A stretch of DNA of 64,000 nt. Source: Saccharothrix sp. S26 (GTDB lineage Bacteria; Actinomycetota; Actinomycetes; Mycobacteriales; Pseudonocardiaceae). The stretch spans positions 248,001 through 312,000 of the forward strand of contig NZ_JAJUWT010000009.1 in NCBI RefSeq assembly GCF_021390395.1, given 5' to 3'. The position numbers and the translations under genes are program-made. Below the pieces are notes generated by a model. The model worked only from the letters and a program-made list of their open reading frames with translations. It did no database searches and was not told the DNA's origin. Of this stretch, positions 8,251-17,009 are shown piece by piece; positions within the stretch are counted from its first letter, which is position 1; every line of letters starts with the position of its first letter.

Positions 8251-8478
8251 CGGGCTCAGCGGCCGATCCGGGCCTGACCACCGATCCCCGCGCTCCGCGA
8301 CCGGTCCCCCGGCCGAATCCCGGGTCGGCGACCAGTCCGGGTTCGGCGATCAGCCCGGCTTGGCCGATCCCGGCCCGACACCCGCCCCCGCTCCGCGACC
8401 GATCCGAGCCCGACGACCAGCCCCAGCCCGGCGACCAGTCCGGCGCGGCGACCGAACTGGCTCGGCGACCAGTCCGGG
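8251..8478. repeat. 224-bp tandem repeat, copy 2
   Basis: Second unit, followed by four bases of a third. The 7918-8598 interval holds only this repeat and the response regulator's 5' region. Related short motifs also make up the last 130 bp of the upstream STAND gene. Confidence 0.85.
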
Positions 8479-8598
8479 ATCGAGGGTTCCGGTGGGTTGC
8501 CGGTGGACGGTTCCGCGCACGTCGGCGGTGAGCCGTTCGGCGTAACGGTTGGTATACCGTGGGCCGCGAGGTCGTGTCGAGAGCGAGGAGTTCCACCG

Positions 8599-9288
8599 GT
8601 GTCGCGGTTGCTGCTCGTGGAGGACGACGCGACGCTGGCCGAAGCGCTGTCGCGCGCGTTGCGCGGGCTCGGCCACGAGGTGGAGGTGGCGGACACCGGC
8701 GAGCGGGCGCTGGAGGCCCTAGGCGACCGGCGCACGTCGACGGACCTGGTGCTGCTGGACGTGATGCTGCCCGGCGTGGACGGGTTCGAGGTGTGCCGTC
8801 GCATCCGCGCGACCGACACCGTCCCGGTGATCCTGCTGACCGCGCGCGGTGACGCCGTGGACGTCGTGGTGGGGTTGGAGTGCGGTGCCGACGACTACGT
8901 CGTGAAGCCGGTCGAGCCGCGGGTGCTCGACGCGCGGGTGAAGGCGATCCTGCGCCGGGCCGCGCCCGCGCCGTCGCCGAAGCCGCACGTGCACACCGTC
9001 GGCGACCTCGAACTGGACACCGTCGCGATGGTGGTGACCCGTGCCGGGGTCGAGCTGAACCTCACCTCCACGGAGCTGCGCCTGCTGATCGAGTTCGTGC
9101 AGCACGCGGGCCAGGTGCTGAGCAGGCAGGTGCTGCTGAAGCGGGTGTGGGACTACGGGTTCGCGGGCGACTCGCGCCTGGTGGACGCCGCCGTGGCCCG
9201 CCTGCGGGCGAAGATCGAGCCCGAACCGGCCAACCCCGTGCTGCTGCGCACCGTGCGGGGGTTCGGCTACCGCCTGGTCAAGCCGTGA
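8599..9288 (+). CDS. OmpR/PhoB family response regulator
   Basis: 229 residues. The receiver domain has the acidic pair ED (8-9), phospho-acceptor Asp54 in LVLLDVMLPG, and the KP pair near residue 105. The C-terminal winged helix (about 130-225) ends RTVRGFGYRLVKP. GTG at 8599 follows GCGAGGAG; the longer upstream frame lacks a site and runs into the repeat region. The TGA overlaps the kinase GTG (GTGA), so the two are translationally coupled. Together with the kinase and the downstream VanY-like gene this resembles VanRS-type cell-wall sensing, although the ligand is unknown. Confidence 0.93.
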   Translation: MSRLLLVEDDATLAEALSRALRGLGHEVEVADTGERALEALGDRRTSTDLVLLDVMLPGVDGFEVCRRIRATDTVPVILLTARGDAVDVVVGLECGADDYVVKPVEPRVLDARVKAILRRAAPAPSPKPHVHTVGDLELDTVAMVVTRAGVELNLTSTELRLLIEFVQHAGQVLSRQVLLKRVWDYGFAGDSRLVDAAVARLRAKIEPEPANPVLLRTVRGFGYRLVKP

Positions 9289-10709
9289 CGTGGCGGCCGG
9301 GGCTGCGGGCCGCCATCGTGCTCACCGTCGCGGTTGTCACGCTGGTCACGACGGTCGCCATGGCGTTGACGACCTACCAGTTGCAAGCGGGGGCCGCGCG
9401 GGAGCGCTTCGCCTCCTCGGCACAGGCCGCGTTCGACTCCGACGCCCAGCAGGCGCACCAGTTCCTCGTCCGCAGCACCGCGTTCGAGTCCGCCGTGGGC
9501 GGGGTGGCCGAGTACATGCGGGCCAGGCTCGGCCTGACGTGGGCGTTGGTCAACTTCACGCCGACATCCGGCCCCGTCTCCACCTCCGACGACGGTGGGT
9601 ACGCGCCGGTGGCCGGCACGGGCGGGACGTTCCCCGGCCAGTTGCCCGCGCCCGAGGTGGACCGGGCTCGGCAGCAACGCGGTTCGGTGCGCTACCACGC
9701 GGACACCCCGGACGGGCCGCAGCTGGTGATCGTCGGCGAGGTGGAGCCGGGGTTGCTGCTGGCCGAGTTCTACAACACCCGCGGCCTCGACCGCGAGCTG
9801 GCCACCCTGCGCGACCGGTTGGCCGTCGTGGCGGCCGTGGTGGCGCTGCTCGGGGGCGCGTTGGGCGTGCTCGCGGCCCGCGTCGTCCAGCGCCGGGTGC
9901 GGACCGCGGCCGAGGCCGCCCGGCGCTTCGGGGACGGCGCGCTGGACACCCGGCTGCCGGTGCGGGGGCGTGACGAGCTGGCCGACCTCGCCGGGTCGTT
10001 CAACGCGATGGCGCAGCGGCTCGGCGAGTCCATCGAGCAACTGCGGCGCAAGGACCGGCAGCAGCGGCGGTTCGTCGCCGACGTGGCGCACGACCTGCGC
10101 ACGCCGCTGGCGTCGATGATCGCGGCGGCGGACGGGCTGGGCAGCCCGGACGCCGCCGACCGCGCGCGGTCGGCGGAACTGCTCGGCGCGCAGGCCCGGC
10201 GGCTCGGGGCGCTGGTCGAGGACCTGCTGGAGGTGTCGCGGTTCGACGCGGGCGCGGCCGAGCTGCGGCCCGACGTCGTGGACCTGGCCGCGCTGGCCGA
10301 GGACGCCGTCCGGCTGAGCGCGCCGGACGTGGACGTCCCGGTCCGGCGCACGGGTGACGTGGTGCTGTTCGGCGACCCGCGCCGCCTGCACACGATCGTG
10401 CGCAACCTCGTGACCAACGCGGTCCGGCACGGCGAACCGCCGGTCGAGGTGATCGTCGACGGCACGCGGCCCGACGAGGTGCGCGTGGTCGTCGCCGACT
10501 CCGGACCGGGTCTGCCCGCCGACCTGGTCCCGGTGGTCTTCGACCGCTTCGTGCGCGGCGACCGCGCCCGCAGCCGCACGGAGGGCAGTGGTCTGGGGCT
10601 GGCCATCGCCCAGGAGAACGCCCGGTTGCACGGCGGCCGGCTGGACGTGCGCAACGACGGTGGAGCGGTGTTCACGCTGACCGTGCCGCGCGGTGAGCCG
10701 CCGCGCTGA
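9285..10709 (+). CDS. Membrane sensor histidine kinase
   Basis: 474 residues. Transmembrane segments at about 9-29 and 178-200 flank a periplasm-side sensor of about 150 residues with no recognised fold. HAMP follows (about 200-255), then the HisKA motif VADVAHDLRTPLAS with His269. The catalytic domain has the N box NLVTNAVRHG, G1 VADSGPGLP and G2 GSGLGLAIA. The GTG start overlaps the regulator stop, fixing the start. It phosphorylates the preceding response regulator. Confidence 0.93.
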   Translation: MTWRPGLRAAIVLTVAVVTLVTTVAMALTTYQLQAGAARERFASSAQAAFDSDAQQAHQFLVRSTAFESAVGGVAEYMRARLGLTWALVNFTPTSGPVSTSDDGGYAPVAGTGGTFPGQLPAPEVDRARQQRGSVRYHADTPDGPQLVIVGEVEPGLLLAEFYNTRGLDRELATLRDRLAVVAAVVALLGGALGVLAARVVQRRVRTAAEAARRFGDGALDTRLPVRGRDELADLAGSFNAMAQRLGESIEQLRRKDRQQRRFVADVAHDLRTPLASMIAAADGLGSPDAADRARSAELLGAQARRLGALVEDLLEVSRFDAGAAELRPDVVDLAALAEDAVRLSAPDVDVPVRRTGDVVLFGDPRRLHTIVRNLVTNAVRHGEPPVEVIVDGTRPDEVRVVVADSGPGLPADLVPVVFDRFVRGDRARSRTEGSGLGLAIAQENARLHGGRLDVRNDGGAVFTLTVPRGEPPR

Positions 10710-10719
10710 TCGCCGTTGT

Positions 10720-10741
10720 CACACAACGCGCACACAACACG
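10720..10741 (+). promoter_or_regulatory. Tandem 11-bp direct repeats, probable response-regulator box
   Basis: CACACAACGCG is followed directly by CACACAACACG. OmpR-family regulators bind direct repeats spaced by one helical turn, and this pair lies upstream of the VanY-like gene, 10 bp after the kinase gene. It is therefore a likely site for activation of the third gene by the two-component system. Confidence 0.5.
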
Positions 10742-10802
10742 CATGGCACGGGGACATCCCGCGGGCAGTGTCGGACCGGTCCGGACCGGCACGACAGTGA
10801 GG

Positions 10803-11396
10803 ATGTCCATGTTCTGCCCTTCGGTGAGCGCACGTGCGGACGGTGACCGGCGATCGGGCCGACAGGCCCTGGCGGCGGTGGCCGGCGTGCTCGTGGTGGC
10901 GCTGTCGGCCTGCTCCCCCGAGTCCCCGATCGGGGCCCCCTGGCACGCCAAGGGGCGCGCGGCCGAGGACGGCAGCATCCCGGCCGACTCCAGCATCTCC
11001 CCCTACGACTCCGATCACCCCGCCATCGCCCGGCTGGACCCGGAGCTGCTGTCGGCGGTGCGGACGGCGGCGCAGGACGCTCGCGCGGCCGGCGTGGAGT
11101 TGCGGGTCACGTCGGGGTGGCGCAGCAAGGCCTACCAGCAACGCCTGCTCGACGACGCGGTCACCCGGTACGGCAGCCTGGAGGAGGCGCGGCGGCTGGT
11201 CAGCACGCCGGAGAAGTCGGCGCACGTGACCGGTGACGCCATCGACATCGGCCCGACCGACGCCGCCGACTGGCTGATCCGCCACGGTCGGGACTACGGC
11301 CTGTGCCAGACCTACGCCAACGAGATGTGGCACTTCGAGCTGTCGACCGCGCCGGGCGGCGAGTGCCCGGTCCCCCGCGACGACGCCGCCGGCTGA
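10803..11396 (+). CDS. VanY-like D-alanyl-D-alanine carboxypeptidase, lipoprotein
   Basis: 197 residues from ATG 10803. The signal peptide ends in a lipobox LSAC (about residues 35-38), so the mature enzyme should be anchored outside the membrane. The M15 peptidase zinc motif SAHVTGDAIDIG (about 139-150) and the second motif EMWHFEL near the C-terminus provide the expected His, Asp, Glu and His residues. VanY-type enzymes remove the terminal D-Ala from peptidoglycan stem peptides. Adjacency to the two-component system and the direct repeats in front suggest regulated cell-wall trimming. ATG 10809 is an alternative start. Confidence 0.85.
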   Translation: MSMFCPSVSARADGDRRSGRQALAAVAGVLVVALSACSPESPIGAPWHAKGRAAEDGSIPADSSISPYDSDHPAIARLDPELLSAVRTAAQDARAAGVELRVTSGWRSKAYQQRLLDDAVTRYGSLEEARRLVSTPEKSAHVTGDAIDIGPTDAADWLIRHGRDYGLCQTYANEMWHFELSTAPGGECPVPRDDAAG

Positions 11397-11406
11397 CCGA
11401 CACCCG

Positions 11407-11730
11407 TCACGAGCCGTCCGACGCGGCTTCCGGGCCGCATGGCTTCTCCAGCGGTCCGAGGTCGCGCCAGTTGAGCGACCACACCGCGACCTCGCCGCCC
11501 CGGACGTGCACCTGCGGGGGCACGCCGGCCAAACCGGCGGTCGGGTCGACCGGCGGCGCGGGCAGGGCGCCGAGGGTGGCTTCCAGCGCCGGGCCGAACT
11601 CCGGCGGGACGTCCCGCTTCGGCAGGGACGGCGGCGTGGTCGGGGTGGCGTCGCCTGGGCACGTGACGCGGACCGGGTCGCCCACCGCACCGTGCGCGTC
11701 GACGTGGATCCGCCAGACCGGGCGCGTCAT
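11407..11730 (-). CDS. Hypothetical protein
   Basis: 107 residues, starting at ATG 11730 (MTRPVWRIHVDAHG). No signal peptide, membrane segment or known domain is recognised. Third-position GC is high and the gene fits the gap between two oppositely oriented neighbours, which supports real coding. The frame extends much further upstream but loses coding character and overlaps the ArsR promoter, so the shorter start is preferred. Confidence 0.5.
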   Translation of the reverse strand: MTRPVWRIHVDAHGAVGDPVRVTCPGDATPTTPPSLPKRDVPPEFGPALEATLGALPAPPVDPTAGLAGVPPQVHVRGGEVAVWSLNWRDLGPLEKPCGPEAASDGS

Positions 11731-11832
11731 CGGGCTCTCGGGTCCGTCGTGCGGCAGGCCGGCCGAACGCGACCAGCAAGCCCGTGCAAGGGGCGTAGAC
11801 GCGCAGTGCCCAAGATCCGTCCAAGGTATTCC

Positions 11833-11864
11833 TTGACACGAATATTCTGCCTGGTGAATACTTC
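11833..11864 (+). promoter_or_regulatory. Promoter and operator-like repeats of the ArsR-SRPBCC gene
   Basis: TTGACA (11833-11838) is followed 17 bp later by GAATAC. The perfect palindrome GAATATTC (11840-11847) lies in the spacer, and a related GAATACTTC follows. Transcription would begin within a few bases of the ATG at 11870, giving a leaderless message. The palindrome is a plausible site for autoregulation. Confidence 0.45.
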
Positions 11865-11869
11865 GAGCC

Positions 11870-12676
11870 ATGGAACGGATCGCATCAGCACTGGGGGACG
11901 CGGCGCGGTGGCGCATCGTGCAACTCCTCGCCGAGCGGCCCCGTTCGGTCGGCGAGCTGGCCGAGCTGACCGGCTCCCGCCAACCGCAGACGACCAAGCA
12001 CCTCCAGACGCTCGCCCGCGCCGGCCTGGTCACGGTCACGCCGCTCGGGCAGCGCCGGGTCTACGCGCTGGAGACCGAACCCCTGTCGGAGCTGGCGCGG
12101 CGGTTGCTGGCGCTGGTCGAGACCGGTGAGGCGCACGCGGGCGAGCGGGATGTCATCGCGCGCTACCGCGCCGCCATCGAGGCGGAGACCGCGGCGGCCG
12201 ACCGGGACCGGTGGGCCGATGGGCGCACGTTCTCGTTCGAGCGCCTGCTGGCCGCGGACCGGGACGTCGTGTGGCGGCACTGGGTCGACCCGGCCCTGCT
12301 GGCGTCCTGGTGGGCGCCGCCGTCGATGACGATCACCGACTGCGTCGTGGAGCCGAGGACGGGCGGACGGGCCGTGCTGGACTTCCGCGACGCCGAGGGT
12401 CGGTACCGCTCCGAGGGCGTCGTGCACGCTGCGGAGGAACCGGCACGGCTCGTGTTCGACCTCTCGGTGCTGGACGCGGCGGGTGCGGTGTCGTTCACCG
12501 GCCACTACGACGTGGCACTCACCCAGGACGACGGCGGCACCCTGCTGCGGCTCGACCTGCGCATCACCGAGACGACCGTCGAGGCCGCTCCCCACATCGC
12601 CGGGATCGGCACCGGCTGGGGCCAGGTCCTCGACAACCTCGCCGCCGCTGTCGGCGCGTCGAAGCACACCACCTGA
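11870..12676 (+). CDS. ArsR-type HTH regulator fused to an SRPBCC (AHSA1) domain
   Basis: 268 residues. The winged helix occupies about 1-90, with the LTGSRQPQTTKHLQTLARAG recognition region. No ArsR metal-binding cysteines are seen. Residues about 110-260 are an AHSA1/SRPBCC fold (FERLLAADRDVVWRHWVDP, then SWWAPPS), a hydrophobic-ligand pocket. The fused arrangement suggests that a small organic ligand, not a metal, controls DNA binding. A RibD-like reductase follows after 33 bp, almost certainly co-transcribed; this pairing is common in actinobacteria. Confidence 0.85.
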   Translation: MERIASALGDAARWRIVQLLAERPRSVGELAELTGSRQPQTTKHLQTLARAGLVTVTPLGQRRVYALETEPLSELARRLLALVETGEAHAGERDVIARYRAAIEAETAAADRDRWADGRTFSFERLLAADRDVVWRHWVDPALLASWWAPPSMTITDCVVEPRTGGRAVLDFRDAEGRYRSEGVVHAAEEPARLVFDLSVLDAAGAVSFTGHYDVALTQDDGGTLLRLDLRITETTVEAAPHIAGIGTGWGQVLDNLAAAVGASKHTT

Positions 12677-12709
12677 ACACCACGCACGAACGGACAAGGA
12701 AAAGCGATC

Positions 12710-13309
12710 ATGACGAACCCCACCGGCCGCAAGGTCACCGCGAACATCAGCCTCACCCTCGACGGGCGCTACCACGGCCCCGGCGGGCCCGGCGACCTCG
12801 GCGCGATCGTGCCGTACGCGGTCACCGAGGTCGCGCGCCGCCACCTCGCCCGCATCTGGGAGAACGCGACCACGGCCGTGCTGGGCCGCCGCAACGCCGA
12901 GGGCTTCCTGGGCTTCTGGCCTTCGGTCGCCGACGACGACAACGCCGACCCGCGTGACCGCGGCTACGCGAAGTGGCTGGTCGACGTGGAGAAGGTGGTC
13001 CTGTCGAGCAGCCTGGACCAGGCGCCGTGGGAACGCGCCCGCGTGGTGAACGCCCCCGCCGCGGAGGTCGTCACCCGGCTCAAGGCCGACGACGGGGGCG
13101 AGATCCTGGTGAACAGCAGCGCGAGCGTCATCAAGCCGCTGCTGGCGGCGGACCTGGTCGACCGGCTGTACCTCATGATCTGCCCCGAGATCGCCGGCGG
13201 CGGGCCGCGGCTGTTCGACGACGGCCTGCCGGGTTCGAAGTGGACGGTCACCCACCAGGAGATCGGCGAGCTGGGTGAGCTGGCCCTGGTCTACGACCGC
13301 GTGCGCTGA
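12710..13309 (+). CDS. Dihydrofolate reductase-like (RibD C-terminal) family protein
   Basis: 199 residues: N-terminal KVTANISLTLDGRYHGPGG, LGRRNAEGFLGFW in the nucleotide-binding region, and the C-terminal pattern LVDRLYLMICPEIAGGGPRLFDDG typical of the RibD_C/YyaP group. These fold like dihydrofolate reductase and likely bind NADPH. The physiological substrate is unknown; riboflavin genes are not nearby. Second gene of the operon with the ArsR-SRPBCC regulator, with an AAGGAAAAG site before ATG 12710. Confidence 0.85.
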   Translation: MTNPTGRKVTANISLTLDGRYHGPGGPGDLGAIVPYAVTEVARRHLARIWENATTAVLGRRNAEGFLGFWPSVADDDNADPRDRGYAKWLVDVEKVVLSSSLDQAPWERARVVNAPAAEVVTRLKADDGGEILVNSSASVIKPLLAADLVDRLYLMICPEIAGGGPRLFDDGLPGSKWTVTHQEIGELGELALVYDRVR

Positions 13310-13319
13310 CGGTCGACCC

Positions 13320-14165
13320 TCAGGTCAGCTCGAACGTGGGGTGCACCCAGTAGTTGCTGTCGTGCCACGTCTCGGTGGGGAATCCGCCGCCGTAGGAGTA
13401 GACACCGGCAGCCCGCCCCATCGTGTAGGGCGCGATCACCATCGCCGCGCTGAAGTAGTCCTCCGTCGAGGCGTACCCGCCCACCGGGGCGAAGTAGGAG
13501 ACGACGTACTCCTGCCCCGCCGCCACCGGGACGCGGTTCGGGAACCGCACGTAGCTCACCGCCGTGTCCGACCCGGACACGGTCTCGGCGAGCAACGTCC
13601 CGGTCGCCGACCACAGGTGCACGGTCAACGGCCCGGTGTACGTGCCGCGGTGGACCATCGCGCCGGCGACGTACCCGGCGCGGTCGAAGCTCAGCCGCAG
13701 GCCCAGTTCCACCGCGGCCTGGTCCGGGTCGTCGCGCTCGGGCCGGTTCGGCAGCCAGGGCAGGGACAGCGTGCAGTACGGGCAGCGCAGGGCCGGCGGC
13801 GCGGCCGTGCCGCCGGCGAAGAACTCGTACGGGCCGTAAGCCTCGCTGACGTCCCGCGAGCTGGACGCACGCAGGTGGTAGGTGACCGGGCCCGGCTCCA
13901 CCGGGGTGTAGTGGTGCAGCCAGCTCTCGTTGTGGTGCTCGGTCGGCAGCCACGTCCGGCCGTCGTCGAAGCTGATCTCGACGCCGGTGACGTCACCGGA
14001 CTCGCCGTTGACGGCCGTGCCGGCGATCAGCACCGGCACGCCCACGGCGACCGTGGAGCCGTGCGTGGGCGTGTAGACCGCGGTCACGGGCGCGGCCTGG
14101 GCCGTTCCGGTCAGCAGCGGGCCGATCAGGAGCAGGGCGGCCGCCACGGCGAGGATTCGCTTCAC
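13320..14165 (-). CDS. Secreted protein with DUF4082-like C-terminal domain
   Basis: 281 residues from GTG 14165. A Sec signal peptide (about 1-28, ending TAQA) is followed by an Ig-like region (GSTVAVGVPVLIAGTA) and then a module with LRLSFDRAGYVAGAMVHRG, FPNRVPVAAGQEYVVSYFAP and YSYGGGFPTETWHDSNYWV. This pattern is typical of DUF4082, found in extracellular actinobacterial proteins and sometimes linked to carbohydrate binding. No catalytic motif is visible. It ends 10 bp from the convergent RibD-like gene and lies downstream of the sugar ABC operon on the same strand, with an 83-bp gap. Confidence 0.7.
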   Translation of the reverse strand: MKRILAVAAALLLIGPLLTGTAQAAPVTAVYTPTHGSTVAVGVPVLIAGTAVNGESGDVTGVEISFDDGRTWLPTEHHNESWLHHYTPVEPGPVTYHLRASSSRDVSEAYGPYEFFAGGTAAPPALRCPYCTLSLPWLPNRPERDDPDQAAVELGLRLSFDRAGYVAGAMVHRGTYTGPLTVHLWSATGTLLAETVSGSDTAVSYVRFPNRVPVAAGQEYVVSYFAPVGGYASTEDYFSAAMVIAPYTMGRAAGVYSYGGGFPTETWHDSNYWVHPTFELT

Positions 14166-14248
14166 GTCCCGGGGATCGATCACCCTCGGCCGCCCGTTAC
14201 AGCGTCGGAGGTGTCCCGGGCGGGATTGCGCCGGACGGCCGCGCCCGT

Positions 14249-15304
14249 TCAGCCGTCGAGCAACCGGCCGTCCTGCGCGTCGTAGAACAGCAGGCGGCCC
14301 GGGGCAGCGGTGACGGTGAGCGACCGGCCCAGGGCGGGTTCGTCCTGTTCGGGCACGGTCAGGCTGATCAGCGTGCCGTCCGGGCAGTCGAGCGTCACCA
14401 GGGAGGACACCCCGAGGTTCTCCACCGCGGCCACGCGGCCGGTGATGCCGTCGTCGGCCACGGACAGGTATTCCGGCCGCACGCCCACCACGACCGGCGT
14501 GCCCTCGGCCAGGCCCGGCGGGCACGGCAGCCGCGCCCCGGCGCACTCGACGCGACCGTCACGGACCCTGCCGTCGACCAGGTTCATCGGGGTCGAGCCG
14601 ATGAAGTTGGCCACGAACGTGTCGCCGGGCCGCTGGAACACCTCTCGCGGCGTGCCGAGCTGGCGGATCCGGCCCGCCTCCATCACCGCGATCCGGTCGG
14701 CCAGCGCCAACGCCTCGGCCTGGTCGTGCGTCACGAAGACGGTCGTGAGCGCCAGGTCGTGCTGCAACCGCTTGAGGAACGTCCTGGCCTCCAACCTCAG
14801 CCGGGCGTCCAGGTTGGACAGCGGCTCGTCGAGCAGCAGCACGTCGGCGCCGGCCGCGACGGCCCGGCCCAGCGCCGCGCGTTGTTGCTGGCCGCCGGAC
14901 AGCTGCCCCGGCCTGCGGTCCAGCAGCGCCGACAGGCTCAGCCCTCGGGCCACGTCGGCGGCGGCTTCCCGTTGCCGCTCCTTGGGGGCGCGGCGCACGC
15001 GCAGCGGGTAGGCGATGTTCTCGGCCACGGTCATGTGCGGGAACAACGCGTAGTCCTGGAACACCATCGCCACCCCGCGCCGTCCCGGTGGCAGCGCCGT
15101 CACGTCCCGCGACCCGATCGCGACCGTGCCCGTCGCGGGCGGCTCCAGCCCGGCGATCGTGCGCAGCAACGTGGTCTTGCCGCAGCCCGACGGGCCGAGC
15201 AGCGCGAACAGCTCCCCGTCGGTCACCCGCAGGTCCAGTGCGTCCACCGCGCGCACCCCGTTCGGGTACACAGTGGACAGTCCCGTGACGTCGATGCCGG
15301 CCAT
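14249..15304 (-). CDS. Sugar ABC transporter ATPase (UgpC/MsmK type)
   Basis: 351 residues. P-loop GPSGCGKTT (about 38-46), Q-loop MVFQDYALFP, signature LSGGQQQRAALGRA, Walker B VLLLDEPLSNLD and the switch His in VFVTHDQAEA are all intact. A C-terminal TOBE region (about 240-350) follows, as in CUT1 sugar or glycerol-phosphate importers. It is the last gene of the operon; its ATG overlaps the permease stop by one base (TGATG). It energises the adjacent permeases and may also serve other importers that lack an ATPase. Confidence 0.93.
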   Translation of the reverse strand: MAGIDVTGLSTVYPNGVRAVDALDLRVTDGELFALLGPSGCGKTTLLRTIAGLEPPATGTVAIGSRDVTALPPGRRGVAMVFQDYALFPHMTVAENIAYPLRVRRAPKERQREAAADVARGLSLSALLDRRPGQLSGGQQQRAALGRAVAAGADVLLLDEPLSNLDARLRLEARTFLKRLQHDLALTTVFVTHDQAEALALADRIAVMEAGRIRQLGTPREVFQRPGDTFVANFIGSTPMNLVDGRVRDGRVECAGARLPCPPGLAEGTPVVVGVRPEYLSVADDGITGRVAAVENLGVSSLVTLDCPDGTLISLTVPEQDEPALGRSLTVTAAPGRLLFYDAQDGRLLDG

Positions 15305-16125
15305 CAGCTCTTGATCCCCCCGTGGAACCGGAACCCGTAGCGCTTGCTGACGACCAGGTACAGCACGACGACCGGGATCGAGTACAGCAGCGAGAACACC
15401 GGGATCACGGTCAGGTCGGCGCTGCCGCCCTCGTCCTGCAACGTCCGCATGAGCACCGCCGCGGGCTGTTTGCCGACGTCACGCAGCAGCAGGAACGGCA
15501 ACAGGAAGTTGCCCCACGCGTTGACGAACGACCACACCAGGATCGTGGCGATGCCGGGCCGGGCGATCGGCAGCACGACGTGGCCCAGCACCTGCCGCGG
15601 TGACGCGCCGAACACCCGCGCGGACTCCTCGTACGAGCGCGGCACGGCGTCCACGAAGTCCTTCAGGATGAAGATGGCGGCGGGCAGCATCCCGCCCGCG
15701 ATGGCCAGCGCCGTGCCGAACCGCGAGTCGATGAGCCCGAGCTGGAGCATCAGCACGAACAGCGGCACCATGGCCGCGGTGCCGGTCACCACGCTGGACA
15801 GCAACAGCAGCAGGTACAGCAGCGCGTCCCGGCCGGGGATGCGCACGCGGGACAACGCGTAGGCCGCCAGCGCGGCGAACGCCGTGGTCACCGCCGTCGC
15901 GACCAGGCACAGCACCAGCGAGTTGACCAGCGACCGCAGCGCGAACGGGTGGCGCAGGGTCGCGTGCACGTTCGACAACGTCCACTCCGGCCAGCGCAGG
16001 CCGAACCCCGGCCGCGCGTCGAACGGCGCACCCGCCAGCCACAGCATCGGCACCGCGAAGAACGCCAGCACCACCGCGACCAGCACGGAGAAGCCGATGC
16101 GGCGCACCACCCACCCCGGCGTCAC
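15304..16125 (-). CDS. ABC transporter permease, MalG/UgpE type
   Basis: 273 residues, six predicted membrane helices, with the EAA-loop pattern EESARVFGASPRQVLGHVVLPIARPG that docks on the ATPase (shown here over fewer than 20 residues at a time: ESARVFGASPRQ, VLPIARPG). GTG 16125 overlaps the stop of the preceding permease (GTGA), indicating translational coupling. It forms the inner-membrane channel together with the MalF-type partner. A longer upstream frame would overlap the whole preceding gene and is rejected. Confidence 0.9.
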   Translation of the reverse strand: MTPGWVVRRIGFSVLVAVVLAFFAVPMLWLAGAPFDARPGFGLRWPEWTLSNVHATLRHPFALRSLVNSLVLCLVATAVTTAFAALAAYALSRVRIPGRDALLYLLLLLSSVVTGTAAMVPLFVLMLQLGLIDSRFGTALAIAGGMLPAAIFILKDFVDAVPRSYEESARVFGASPRQVLGHVVLPIARPGIATILVWSFVNAWGNFLLPFLLLRDVGKQPAAVLMRTLQDEGGSADLTVIPVFSLLYSIPVVVLYLVVSKRYGFRFHGGIKS

Positions 16126-17009
16126 GCGCGCCCGCGCAACAGCCGCAGGTACACCAGCGCCACCACCAGGTTCCCCACCAGCAGCAACGACGACATCGCC
16201 GACGCGTACCCGAGCCGACCGCTCTCCAGCGCCTGCCGGTAGATCAGCACGGGCAGCACCTCCGACTCGTGGTTGGGGCCGCCCGCGGTGAGCAGGAACG
16301 GCGTGAAGTCGTTGGCCGTCCACAGGCTGATCAGCAGCGTGTTGGTCAGCACGTGCCCGCGGATGTGCGGGAACACCGCGTCCCGGACGGTCTGCCACCC
16401 GCTCGCGCCGGCGAGCCGGGCGGTCTCCAGGTGCGACGGCGGCACGGCGGCCAGCGCTGAGGTGTACAGCAGCAGCGAGAACGCCGTGCCGCGCCAGGTG
16501 TTGAACACGATCAGGCTCGCCATCGGGTACTGCACCAGCCACGCCGTCCCCGGTCGGTCGAGCAGCAGGCCGAGCGTGCCGCCGTCCCGGCTCAGCACCG
16601 CGAACCACAGGTAGGCCACGACCGGGCCGGGCAGGATCCACGCCAGCAGCACGAACCCCTCGACGGTGCGGCGCAGCCCGGTCCGCACCCGGCGCAGCAG
16701 CCAGGCGAGCGCGAAGCCCAGCGCGTTCTGCCCGACGACCGCGGAGCCGAGCACGAACAGCGCGGTCAGCCACAGCGAGTTGCCGAACAGCGGGTCGCGC
16801 AGCGCGGTGGTGAAGTTGTCCGCGCCGACCACCCTCGGGTCGGCGGCGGCCGGTCCGGTCAGCCGGTAGTCGGTGATCCCGATGTAGAGCGTCCACAGCG
16901 CCGGGAACACCAGGAACACGCCGATCAGCAGCAGCGCCGGCGCGACGAACCCGATGGCCCGGGCCGTGCCGATCCCGGCGGGGTCGCGTTCAGCCGCCCG
17001 TGACGGCAT
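16122..17009 (-). CDS. ABC transporter permease, MalF/UgpA type
   Basis: 295 residues with about six membrane helices, including GFVAPALLLIGVFLVFPALW at the N-terminus. The EAA-type loop contains ETARLAGASGWQTVRDAVFP. The start at 17009 lies inside the end of the binding-protein gene (20-bp overlap), and the stop overlaps the next permease. Partner of the MalG-type permease in one importer. Confidence 0.9.
   Translation of the reverse strand: MPSRAAERDPAGIGTARAIGFVAPALLLIGVFLVFPALWTLYIGITDYRLTGPAAADPRVVGADNFTTALRDPLFGNSLWLTALFVLGSAVVGQNALGFALAWLLRRVRTGLRRTVEGFVLLAWILPGPVVAYLWFAVLSRDGGTLGLLLDRPGTAWLVQYPMASLIVFNTWRGTAFSLLLYTSALAAVPPSHLETARLAGASGWQTVRDAVFPHIRGHVLTNTLLISLWTANDFTPFLLTAGGPNHESEVLPVLIYRQALESGRLGYASAMSSLLLVGNLVVALVYLRLLRGRA

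Noticed and set aside
8027-8478. Repeat region considered as a CRISPR array
   Set aside because: Only two long, near-identical tandem units with no spacers, and no cas genes nearby.
7918-8598. Open frames across the 224-bp repeats as a repetitive protein gene
   Set aside because: The period is not a multiple of three, so the reading frame changes between copies; no ribosome site or consistent codon bias.
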